From Symbiodinium kawagutii (Eukaryota > Sar > Dinophyceae > Suessiales > Symbiodiniaceae), in NCBI GenBank assembly GCA_009767595.1, contig VSDK01017349.1, positions 162,948-226,947 on the forward strand: a DNA stretch of 64,000 nt, in the 5' to 3' direction. A program made the translations under genes and the position numbers. Shown here piece after piece: positions 24,880-36,600 of this stretch. The notes beneath the pieces were generated by a model. The model saw only the letters and a program-made list of their open reading frames with translations. It was not told where the DNA came from and made no database searches. Position 1 is the first letter of the stretch, and every line of letters begins with the position of its first letter.

Positions 24880-27800
24880 GTGGTGAATCCGGCCATCGAC
24901 TCCAAGAGCCGCCAGTTGGCCGACGAGCTCCTGAAGAAGCAGAAAGGCGCAGCGGCGCTACGCGGATCTGTGGGGCGTCCACCGTGGACCCCTGGGGCGG
25001 CTCATCCGTGGCTTCTGTGGATCCATGGCTTCGCTTCATCCCTGGGTGAATCCAGAGGTATCCAAGCGCCGCGGTGTGGGCTTCATCCATAGGTTTTGGT
25101 TGTGACACGAATGATGGATTCATCCATGGCGCTGGTGAAATGATGACGACTGATGAGTAGTTAGTGAGTGGGTCAGTCAATATGTTGATGAATCGGTGAA
25201 TGATGGGTTAGTTCTTGATTCATGATGCTTAGTTACGGGTGATTGATGGGCTACTTGTTGGTTCATCAAGGAGAATCACTGGTTCATGATGATAAGTGGC
25301 AATACTAAAAGGTCCACTCCAAAGGTTGATACTGGAAAACATGCTCTTCGCCAATAAACTAATGTATAAACATCAGTGATTGCCAGCTAGGTCATTGCCT
25401 CAATCAGCTGTTATTGACGGGTCATAGCCATTATTCACGAGCTAATGAATGGTTAGTCAATGGTGAATAGCTGCCTATGCCACATTTTTCATGTCTAAAT
25501 ACATGACCGTAATAAACGGTGATTAGTAGCTGGTTGATAATGCAGAAGGTTTGCGAAACACCTTAGATTTTACATCAACCACTCGTGGAGGTAGCTGGTG
25601 ATCTGGCTGAGGATGGCATCCAAGGATATCTCAGCAGATGCAGTCTTGCTTGGATCAATGCTGCGAAAGGTTTTTGCAATGCTTGTTTCATCCTGATGCG
25701 TTTACTTAGTCGGGGCACGAGATTTCATCACTGACGAAGTAAGTATCATTGACGCGTACAGAAGTGTGTGCAAAGATTCAAAGGCATATGCACAAACCTG
25801 AGCTGGTTGTCATTCACCACCGACCATCATTGCTGCTTGTTGTTGATTCTTGCTGGTGATTGCTGGTGGGGAAGGCAATGAGGCACTCAGCCAGTTTCGG
25901 TGCCCAGGTGAATCGGGCAGTTGCACTCACGCAGAGCTGCTCTTGTGGCGTCACAGAAAAACCCAGGAGCCGAGAAGTGCTGCCATGATGCCAGGTATAG
26001 CTATCCAGTCTGAATCAATGAATATATACATATATATATATTACAAATAAATGAATATAGATAATATGTATACATAATTATATATACATATACATATTTA
26101 TGAATATATATGTGTATATATAAATATATGTATATAGGTACATTTATGTATATATACATATATTGGTATATATATATATATGTATAAGTATGGAGGGGCA
26201 GTAATACATATGTAACTATAAATACGTATATATATATATATACATATTACATGTAATTGTTTATATCTAAGCACATGGGTGTGGCTATGCTGGGTAACCA
26301 AATTTGACCCGTTCACACCCTGGTTTTAGAGGGCTTTAATGTGGCAGTGGGTCAAAACCCTGTACCCCTGGTTCCCCATCATTAACCATTGGTTTCCCTT
26401 ATTATTGTTGGTTATCATCCATTATTATTATCAACCATTAACCAGCTAGTATTAACCATTGTTGGTTGGTTACCTGCTTGACCCATAGCCATATATAGCT
26501 GATATATGCCCTACTATTGTTGGTGAATTTCCCCTATCGTTAACCATTAACCAGCTTTTGCTGGTTATTGTTACACCTATTTGCTGGTATTATACCCTAT
26601 TATTAACCATTATATAACCATTGGTTTGTTGGTCAAACACCCATGGGTTGCTACCCTATCATTAACCATTAACCATTGCCATGTAGCCAGTTCCCATTTC
26701 CTGCACCCGCCAAGCTCAGGAGAAGAAAGAGGAACTCCGCAGCAAGATCCGCACTGAAGAGGTCACGTCGTCGCGGTGGCGACCCCCCGGCGTAGTGGTG
26801 GTGAAGATGGCGGTTCGTTGGGGGCTGCAACAAGGCTATGGGGTCAAAAATGGTTGGTCAAAAAATTGGGGCCCCCAAAGTGGCTGGTTTATTACTATAA
26901 ATGGTTAATAAGGATGATTTGGGGGGTCCCCTATTTTGAGAAACACCCATAAGTATCGTAATGACGGTAACAGTGATGGTAGTGGTGATGTATTGTTCGT
27001 AGCCGTCAGTCCTTGTAGCCGTCTTTTTCAACAGTCTCCCCATCCATATTCAGCAGCTTGTGCATGTCTAAAAACAACTTAGCCCCGCCAGTGCCGAATA
27101 GTCATCGGAAGTGTCATTCTTTTACTTGTTTACCGCTACCAGTTTCTGCCTATCTGTATCCGCATTGTATGCCATTCTTATGATTTGGGATTCCCGGGCA
27201 CCCTCTCCACATACTTACAGAAACTGTGCTTTACATGTGTTATCTATGGTGGCTAGCGATATCGTACCTTTGCCTCCCTATATTTTAGATTCTATCTATC
27301 TATCCATCTATCTATCCATCTATCTATCTATCCATCCATCCATCCAACCTATCCTGGTCCAACAAAATCAAGTATAGGTACACCTTCTGGTAGACCCGGA
27401 AGCAAACCATCCACCGTGTGGCCACAGGTGAGTGGATGCACCTTCAAGCCCAAGTGTAACCCTCCCAAGCTGCTGGGCGACTCAGAGTGTTGAATCAATA
27501 GTTGTATGGGGGGTAGATGAGCAGTGATATATTATACAATTAATATCTTGAAATATAAGATATACACATAGATTCATGTTTGTATATGTATAGAATATAT
27601 AGGGTATATATAATTATATACATATATATATATATATGTCCACAAGCATGCACATAGTGACGTTCTATTGGCATTGTCTGCGTGCACTCGCGGATTCATG
27701 TCGTCCCTCAGCACACCAGTGTTTGTGGATAGCAAATGTGTGAACAGTAAAGAATAGGACATGCAAGATACAAATATGGCTACAGGTCAAAACCCTGGTA

Positions 27801-30800
27801 CGCAAGTGAAAAAATGACGTTAAACAGGTCTTCGTTGGGATGTGAACTGCTGCCGTCCCCTCCTGGGATGGTACCCGCACAGTACTTGCCACGAATTTTC
27901 TGGGGAACTCACCCGGAGATTAAAAATCAGAATTTTCCATGGGCAAACACCAAGCAACACCAAACTGGCAGTTAGACATGGGCCGTTTTTCATGGGCAAC
28001 TAAACTTCGGCCATTTCTCATGGGCAACTATAAACAGTGATGAGATGTGGCAACCCTGGTGACTCAACGATTGGACCGGAAACCGAGGCCCAAAGAGGGC
28101 GGACATGTGGAGATCCTGACACCAGCAGGAAGCACACGCGCAGAGGTGGGGGCTGCTCTGTTGCGCTGGGTTTGTTCAAAATCAGTTGATGCACACGTGC
28201 CATCATTGATATCAACTGCTGGTTTTGTACATTATAGCCGTTATATTGTTGTCATCATTGATATATATATATATATATACTGCTGGTGATTAATATCACA
28301 GAACAATAGCAGTTGGGTGAACAATCACCAGCAATGAATATGAGCTCCGTGGGTGTGGGTGTGGCCCCGCGGGCATAGGGTGCCCTATGAAACAAATACT
28401 GTCGGCACTATAGTCATGACTCTGCGTGTGGCTCTGCATACACGGGCATATCAATTTTTCCGGTTGGCGGTTTCAGACATGTTTTTTTCCCCCACTATAA
28501 CCACCAACCACTCTTGGGGGGAGGATCCTGAAAGGCTGCAATTTGTTCTTACTTCTAGACCTCAGTGTCACCTTTAGGGAGGCGGAGTCGGTCATGCAAC
28601 ATGACACCCACATGACGTCTCTGACATTACCGAAGACACTTTACAAAGGTGTGGGGTCCCTAAAGCCCAAAAAATATGAGCATCGGATTGGCGTTGGAAC
28701 ATCCATTTGAACCGGCGAACCATTCCCAGACAGAGGCTGTCCCCCCTCAGGTTCTCTATGAGCGGGGCCTGGCAGATAAGAAGCAGCGCGAGCAGAAGGT
28801 GCTGCTGGCCAGACATCGGTGAGTTGGCGCAGGGGGCAAAATGCCGCCGGGGTAAAGGGAATGTATTGCTGGTAATGTTGGTTTCTGATTAGTATCTACC
28901 TGTTAGTTTCATCTATTTTCATTACTTTAGGGGGGTTACACTAATCAGAAACCAACATTATTCAATTCCATTTCTAAATCTACTGCTGGAGGGTAGATGA
29001 TTCAGTTCCATCTAATGTACTGGTTTCATTTCAAGTGCGCTTAATTAGGGGGGAGCAATGAAAAGACATTGTCCACAATCACAAGGGCGCGGCAGAATAA
29101 GGGCATGACATCATGGTATTGCTACTTCCAAGTCACATTTGTGCACCCACTTGGGACTATCAAAATGGCAAGATGATGAGTGGGAATCATTCCATTTGGC
29201 CAATCGCTTTGAAGCACAGATTGTCAAAATCATGGGTTGACATGACGTGATACGCTTCGCATACATCACTCAATGGGTCCGTAAGGTTCCCAAACATCCC
29301 AGTAGTCCACACATGTCACTGAGCAAATATCCACCTAGCACTCGTAGTAACATGCAGTAACCAGATTATGACATCTCTCCAACTTGCATTGACCAAAAAC
29401 TGATAACAATTCATTACAGTGCAATACATACTGTAATGGTTGAAGGATGTTTTGTACAGGCTTAACTTGAGCAACACTTGCTTAATGATGCTTTCTGAAG
29501 GTTAATCACTCGATTTACTGTACGCCTTTACAAATTATTTACTACTCAAGTGAAGCCTTTATAAATGATTTACTACTCATGTTAAGCCTTTATTGACATC
29601 ACTTCTGAAGGCTTCCGAATCATTTATTCCACTGAGTTCTGCCGAATGATGCGCCCTGCGGGGTCCTCCCATGGCGAGGTTCGAGAAAGCGAAAAGGCCA
29701 AGACCACGGAGGAGGTTCAGGGCTCAACTGGGCTCAACCTACGCAGATCTACGCAGTGAGTTGTCACCCGTGGTCAACGCTAGCCTCTCGGCCCAGGTTC
29801 GAGGCTGCACCTTCCAACCGAACCTGTCCAAGAGTGTCAAAAGGCCTCGGATCGCGGGTGCCGGTGACCCCTCCGGTGACCCCTACTGCACCTGGCCTGG
29901 ACCCATGGTGAAGGATGGTCCATGATAATGGTGTCCATTGGTTGGTGGTTGATGGTGGAAGATGAGTATTAATAGTCCATATTTCATTCTGTGTAAGATT
30001 GTAAGATGTGCATTTTCGCCATGGTGTTGTTCGGTCTCAACCGTTTTAATTGATTGCATAGGCAGGATGATCGCACGCACCGGTCGAATCAGTGAGTTTC
30101 AGCTGCGAAATTCACAATCCGGATAAGTTGAGCAGCGGTAGTCCTGGCATAGCTTAGCCTTTGGCAATCCTGGAAGCCAGACAACAACAACTGTTTGAAT
30201 AGGTAAACCATGATAAACCAGCTATAACTGGTCGGTTTTCCACGCAAGCAGGTTACAGTAATTTGCCAGAGTGTATCGGTTTAACCTCCTGGCGAGACAT
30301 CTTTCAGTGCTAGGTGAAACAGAGATGATAGGGACCGGGACCGGGTGAGATCCTGGGAAACATTCGGGCGCAAGCAGCATATGGACCTCCCCTTCAATGA
30401 TTGGTAGTTTGTTATCGTCACGTTTGCAAGCAGTAAGCAGGTTTCTTGTGGATTTCCAATTCTTGAGGTTTCTGAATGGTTTTTTCACCTATCCAAATAC
30501 TGACTGCTATAAAACTGTACTCATACCACTGCCAACCAAAGAAATACCAAAAATCATCCTTCATAGTTATACCCAACCATAGTAGACCATCCGTACCGTT
30601 ATAGCCTACCTATACCCAGGGGTGCCACCTAGGGGTCCCACTCGGCACATTCCTCGCAGTTACACCAAAGTGCATGAAGCACCCACCAAGGCGCAACGCT
30701 GCTGCTGATGGATTTCGCATGTTTTCGCATGCGCAAAATGTTGGTGAAAGGTGATGACAAGTTGCGGATTTCCAAAGGCCGTGATGGTCCATCAACTCCT

Positions 30801-33541
30801 TTGTGGTGCTTTTGAATTGACGAGTGTTTCCAAAGTCTTGGGGGTACCCAGTGGGTTTTCAGCAGCTCAGCCGCTATCATGCTTGCTCTGTATGGCGTAT
30901 GACATCTCTCATTTCCGTGACCAGAGTATGACAGAAAACAGCAAATAGCGCTGTGGTCATACATGCTTGTATGGATTGTTCACCAATATATATGTTACAT
31001 ATTGTTACATATAAAATACATATCATACCTGTCACTCATATATTGTTCAGAGTGTTCAGGAAACCTTAGGCCTTCGCAAAAGCACAGACGCATAACTCTT
31101 CATTTCCACCTGCGCCGTTCCTTTCAGGCGATTTTAGACTCTGAAACTCCCGGGGCAGTTGGATGACAACGATCATAGGAATGGGGCTCCCATGAGGATG
31201 ATTGAATTTGATATCAAATCATTCTGCCAACAACTTGATCTTGAACTCGCGTGCAATCCTGGTATGTTGAGCATGGTTGGATGTGGATGTGTCTGAACGA
31301 AATGTGACATCCATTGCCATGGTACCCCCCATGGTATCTGGAAACCATCCATGGTTGCCGGATTGGACAACCAGTGAACTTCTCAGCTGGCGAAAACCAT
31401 AGCTTTGGCCCCAGATGGAGGTATTCTTGAGCTCCGAAACAGCCCCCATGTTTTTCACTGCGAATCAACAATGGTATCCTTAGCCTCCGCAACTCACTCT
31501 TGTCATGTTCCCAAACTCGTTGGCAAATCTCGTTGGCAAAGCATCACTCAGATCTGGGGTGTACAGATCTGGTGCCCCATCATAACTGGTATCCCCCGGC
31601 CGTGACAAGTCGCGCCTGGCCTCATGGCTAGGGCACCGTAGGGCACCAAAGGGCACCGTAGGGCACCGTAGGGCACCGGCGGCACCGGCCTCTTGGTCTC
31701 CGCAGCAGGTGCCCAAAGGCTTCTACGAGACTCGGCAGCGCATCCGCGCGGCCTACGAGGTCCGCGAGAAGGTTCTGCAGCAGAGGGAGGTGCGCTGGGC
31801 AACGGCGAGGCGCTGACCCACCGGCGTGGCCATGAAACGTGGTCACACCAGCTGGTTCACCCCCTGGATAGTGAGATAATATGAGATAATTAATATGAGA
31901 TGTTTGAGCTTCTGAATCAGCTAAGAATGGCTCTCTGAATGAATCATTGACGATGAATCAGTTTATCAATATGAATCCATTAAGATTGTTGATTTGATTA
32001 ATCAGATGTTTCATGGATATTGACTGAACACTTGATTCAAATGATTCATCAGCTTCTGATTCATGGATACTGCACACTTGATTCAGCGATTTGTCAGCTG
32101 ATTAATCATGGATTATTGTCTGATTCATGGCCATTAGCCATAGCACCAGCTGATGAATCATATTGAGCACTTGATTCAAATGAATCAGTGCAGCTTGTTA
32201 CTCGAATCAGTTTATCAATATCTATGAATCAACTGATTAGTCAGCTGAATTAAATATGTATATATATATATATATATCAATCAACCAATTAGCTCATCAA
32301 TAAGACGATAGTTTATCTTTACAATGAACAATATCTAAATAAATTAGTGTATCATAGTTTATGATTAACGAAAATTTATCAATATAGATACTAAAAGTAT
32401 CAAATAAACCATTTATCTATAGATCAGCTGATAGATCATGGCTTATCGACGTGAGATTGGTCACAGCATCAGCTCCGCCAGGACCGAATGGCCAGGATAG
32501 AGCCTACGGTGCCCTACCAGGTGTGGCACAACCGGGGTTCGGTGAAGAGATGCCAGGAGTGGTGAATTGGGCAAGCAATAAGGCTATAAATAGGCTTGGG
32601 AGTGATGAATGGTTGCTAATAGGGGTAACAATAAAAAATTATGAGGGTATACCAGCTAGGTATGGCTATGGGTGAGATGGGAACCAAGCAATTTCATAGG
32701 GGATAATAACCAACAACCTACAGGGAAGACTTGCAGGTTAATGACAAGGAACCAGGGCTGCAGGGTTTTGACCCACTGCCATCAGTCTATTAATCATTTT
32801 AACTCTATTCTAAAGGATGGTTACGACCTGAATAGTGGTTATATAGTTACTTTTGCTAAATGATATGGTTATGAAGGTAATAGAGTTATAATCAGTACTA
32901 CTATTACTACTTAATGAAGAAACGAGATGGTTAAGAATGCAGGTTTCCATCAATGGTACTCCCAAAATCCCAGTAATTGTAGCGAAACGATGTTGTCTTT
33001 CGCGCACCGCCATGTACGTGCATATGTGTACACCCAAGTACAAACTGGTCGGATCGCCCACTGCCCTCGGCTCAGCCGGAGTAGCCGGCAGGCAAAGCAG
33101 TCAAGCACATGATTCTTCAGAATGAACAAGTGACATGGCAGGTCATGCTCCAGACATTCCACGAAAACGCTGGGCATATGCATGTCAAGAACACAGGCGC
33201 CAGGCCATGGCCCTGTGCCGGCGATTTTGAAGCTACCTGGTCACTGCAAGTGATCAAATCAGCTCATCATAGATTCACAAACATCCATAAAAGTGGTCAA
33301 AATTCATCATATCCATAGATTCCATCTACCACCGGCTCTAACCAGCTCACATTCATAAATCCACCACCGTTCTCCCACTGACTTCGTTGGGTAAGTGGCA
33401 GGGTGGCCACCCGAGCCCTCTGCCCACCGCTGTGACATGTCGACTCAAGTCTTGGAATGCGGTGGCGTCGTAACGCCAGAGCCTGAGCCGCTGATGATGG
33501 GAGCTGGTGGTTGCCGGTCAGCTGGTGGCAGTTCACCATAA
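24880..33541 (+). CDS. Charged, coiled-coil-like protein with CTF[KQ]P motifs, ten exons
   Basis: No named family. Exons: 24880-24954 (NPAIDSKSRQLADELLKKQK), 26720-26761 (EKKEELRSKIRTEE), 27428-27468 (VSGCTFKPKCNPPK), 28088-28145 (PKEGGHVEILTPAGSTRAE), 28751-28818 (VLYERGLADKKQREQKVLLA), 29679 to about 29863 (FEKAKRPRPRRRF, then VRGCTFQPNLSKS), 31709-31789 (VPKGFYETRQRIRAAYEVRE), 32482-32520 (DRMARIEPTVPYQ), 33197-33239 (APGHGPVPAILKLPG), 33402-33541 (WPPEPSAHRCDMSTQ to TAA). Phases fit at all junctions except the uncertain end near 29863. The protein is rich in K/E/R helix-forming segments, with two CTF[KQ]P turns followed by N. Such CTFxP-x-N repeats are common in dinoflagellate proteins of unknown role; a structural or scaffolding role is a guess. 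The 5' end is not found. Confidence 0.75.
26026..26265. repeat. AT-rich TATATA/CATATA tract
   Basis: Degenerate dinucleotide and hexanucleotide TA/CA repeats in an intron. Similar shorter tracts lie at 27570-27640, 28259-28280, 32250-32280, 60865-61015 and 62645-62755. Confidence 0.85.
26342..26690. repeat. Dispersed repeat family C, longest copy
   Basis: It begins GGCAGTGGGTCAAAACCCTG, then TACCCCTGGTTCCCC, and continues with TATTATTGTTGGTTAT and AACCATTAACCAGCTAG words before GACCCATAGCCATATATAG at about 26490. Related blocks occur at 19381-19440, 32700-32785 and 42104-42215, with fragments at 12697-13130, 27774-27800, 36233-36248 and 57640-57790. No coding capacity is seen. Confidence 0.7.
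26861..26950. mobile_element. MITE-like element, family B
   Basis: The core is TGGCTGGTTTATTACTATAA and the right terminus is GGGGGGTCCCCTATTTTGAG followed by AAAC. The left end is shortened. It lies in an intron of the CTF[KQ]P gene. Confidence 0.8.
27287..27346 (+). repeat. Microsatellite (ATCTATCTATCC)n
   Basis: Tetranucleotide CTAT/CCAT array inside an intron of the CTF[KQ]P gene. Confidence 0.9.
28874..28959. mobile_element. MITE-like element, family A, copy 2
   Basis: An 86-bp near-copy of 21711-21797. The visible differences are one substitution (TGTTAGTTTC for TGTTGGTTTC) and one G in the GGGGGG run. Flanked by TA on both sides. It lies 56 bp downstream of the exon ending at 28818. 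Confidence 0.85.
31627..31690 (+). repeat. Minisatellite (GGGCACCGTA)n
   Basis: About five 10-bp units immediately upstream of the exon at 31709. Confidence 0.85.
32700..32785. repeat. Dispersed repeat family C copy
   Basis: GGATAATAACCAACAA, then GGTTAATGACAAGGAACCAG and GCAGGGTTTTGACCCACTGC. Same orientation as the copy at 19381. Confidence 0.7.
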
Positions 33542-33648
33542 GGTCCTTGCAGTGGTTGAGAATGGTCAAAAATGGCAGTTTGTTTGTATATATCATGGTT
33601 GAACGTGGCTAAGAAGCTGGTTGCGCTATAATTTTCCAATAGTCAAAG

Positions 33649-36600
33649 CGGCTGTGCCATCCGCGAGCCATCGTCATCTATAGCTGCCCTGCAGTTGTCC
33701 AGCGCAGACAGGGCCAGGCTCCAAGCTTTTTTGCCACCTTGGAGGGGGCATCTCCTCGCAAAACCTCCCCAGCCATCTCGGATATGTACCTGTTTTACAT
33801 AGGGAAACATGGGAAACCCATAATGACCTGGTGTATACTATTGCTGCCGTGAGCATTTCGCGCACAGAATGTGAGGTACCAGATCCTTTGCGGTCGAGAA
33901 ATCGCGAAGAAAGATCGCTTTGCGACGCAGATGGCGAACTATTGCTACTTGGTGCGGCGCCTTAGGCGTTGAAGCTTCAAGGGGAGGATTCTGTGGCAGA
34001 TGGGAGTTGTAAATTTCTTTCGGCCCATTCTGGATTCATTTTGGCGGATGATTTTCATCAGCCACGCGCCCGTGGAGATTTTTCCAGGGATCGGTTGAAA
34101 CTTCGAAGATTTGCGGCCAAGCTCAGCCATAGTTTCCCAAGCAACACGAAATCATGAATTGACGCCCCAAGATCCCGAGGTGGTCAATACGCTGGACAAA
34201 ACAGCCATTGCCATAGATGCTGCTTGGGACGTGCAAGGTCCGCCACCGGGACCCGGATTTTGGCTTCGCTGGCTCTGCTCATCGAATCTCAGATCTTTCC
34301 AAAGTGAATAGATGGGGGGACTGCTTTCCCTGCTACGAATAGATGATTTCTAAAGACCCTCAGCCATTTTTGCGGCGCTGACCATTGACAACTCAGCATC
34401 ACCATCTCCAATAGGATCAAGTCTACAACCCGCAGTGATTCTATAGCCAGCTAGGTGAGGCTTACCTGGAGACTTACTGTACCTCTCAACAAGTCTATGT
34501 TTGTTCCATCTATATACATTGGACAAGGCAGGGATTTTTGCGCGCTTGAATGCACTCAGGGAGTTTGAACACAAGTAACGTCTATTAGAACAAGACATGG
34601 GGGTGAGCTTGAACCGTCTTCAACCGCACAAATTTTAGGCAATAAGACACTGTGCCTAATCTCTAGAGGCATAGCAGTTTTACCCTGCACATATACCCTC
34701 GCCTATATTTGTATACCCCATGGACATGGGCCACTGATATACCCCATAGTCAGATCATAATGCTTGATTATATGAATACGATTGTCGATTGTGCTTTTGT
34801 TGCACCCTCGAGTTGTACCCCTTTGTTTCGTACCCCATGCACATACCTAGACTGCAGTTCTGTCTTGCAGTTACCCTATACTGACCCCGACGCAGATCAC
34901 GGTAGTTGTACCCCGTGGTTGTTGATATACATGTAAATACACCTAGAAAGCCTTATACCCTACTGTGGTGCTACAAAAATAGGTACGCCTCATACTGATT
35001 ACCCCATACTAGTACCCGACAAGAATCAAAGAGTTGCATCCAAGAGATACTAGTTATATCTAGTTATAGTACTGGCATACTAGATATAGCTAGATAGTAC
35101 TATAGTACTTAACTATACCAGTACTGGCATACTATCTAATTATAGTACTAGTTATGCTACTCGCATACTTATTGGCATACTACTTATAGTACTTGGTATG
35201 TCCAAGACCTATGCTGCAGACCGCGAATTCCCCAAGGGGTCATCTGCAGGTCTCTATGACCTCGCCTCTAGCCTGGATGCCACTGGGCTGATACCCCCAT
35301 CCTGTAAGGCATCCGGTAGGGGACCCGGTAAGGCACCTGGTAGGGCACCTGGTAGGGCACCTGGTAGGGCAGGGTAAGCCCAAGAATGAACCAGGTCAAC
35401 ATATGTAAACATTGGATTTGCTATGCCAGTGAGGTAAGAATTCAGCCTGGTGGAGGCTTTGATGTACTGCGTTAATCATCGTTTCCACTCTGTTGGCCAT
35501 CAAATTGTGCAGAATTGGTCATTGAGAATCTGTGGGCATCTTCTGTCAATCAATATCAACCATCCCTGTAACCGTTCATGCGGTGAGTGCTGTCCCACGC
35601 TTGTCAAACAATACCATTGTCCAGAAGGAAACCAATTCTCCTTTTTTTTTTTTGGGGGGGGAAACCAACCTATTGTTGGCGGTTTCAACTTCGGAATCCT
35701 CCAGGCTTTGTCCTTACATTGCCATGGCATGCCATGGCCAGCAGCTTGGTCCGCAACTTCGGCCGTCCGAGGTGAAAATCGAGGGCTGTGCAACTCAGCG
35801 ACATTTGCCTCGGTGCAGCCGAGTCGTTTTCATGACCAGCCTTTGGTTCTGGATGGTTTTGGTATAGATATTCGTAAAATTTCGTAAAGTTTCATGAACA
35901 TGAATTTGTAAAGAACATCTCATCTACAATAACAAGAACTGTAACCACCAGTATTTTAAGTATTGATGATATAAAATCATATCAAATCTGGTTGTTGATG
36001 AGCAATCATCATGAACAATTAGCAAGGGTACAGCTTACAGTCAGATTTCTATCAACAGAGTGTTGCTGGTGGGTGGTTCCAAATCCCAGCACCAACATGT
36101 TCTGTTGAGGGACCCGGGAACACCATGCAGAGATGTTGGATTGCGGGTTGAGGATGGCCGAGCGATTACGACATAGGCAACACGAACTCGGATATCGATT
36201 CACTGTTTGATTTGATCATTCGTGAGGCAAGTGGGTTAAAACCCTGGTAGGACCCGCAGGGGACCCAACTCTTATGCAAGCAATGAGCTGAATCCACGAG
36301 CAGTTGGAGTAGCCATCAGGTCTTGCTTGTTGCCGCCCGAGGTGTACACCCACTTCCATTTTGATCACTGTGGTGGTGACGTGCACCCAATGTGTCTCGA
36401 AGCAGCAACTCCACGGTGAAACAAACTGGGGGGCCATGTAAAAGAAGGCCAACATATATCAACATAGCGTAATGACGAACCTCTAGGAAGCCAAAACACG
36501 GCCGAAAACTGAAATACTCGCGGAAAAATCATACGCATCCACACCATCTAGTGACTAGTGCAAATGATTGATGCAGGGAATGCGTGAGATGTTTTTCACA

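Noticed and set aside
35287..35380. Extension of the hydrolase exon through GTAAGG into GPGKAPGRAPGRAP
   Set aside because: The continuation encodes only the GGTAGGGCACCT minisatellite. Ending at the GC donor 35287 gives the correct phase into the HFHFDH exon.
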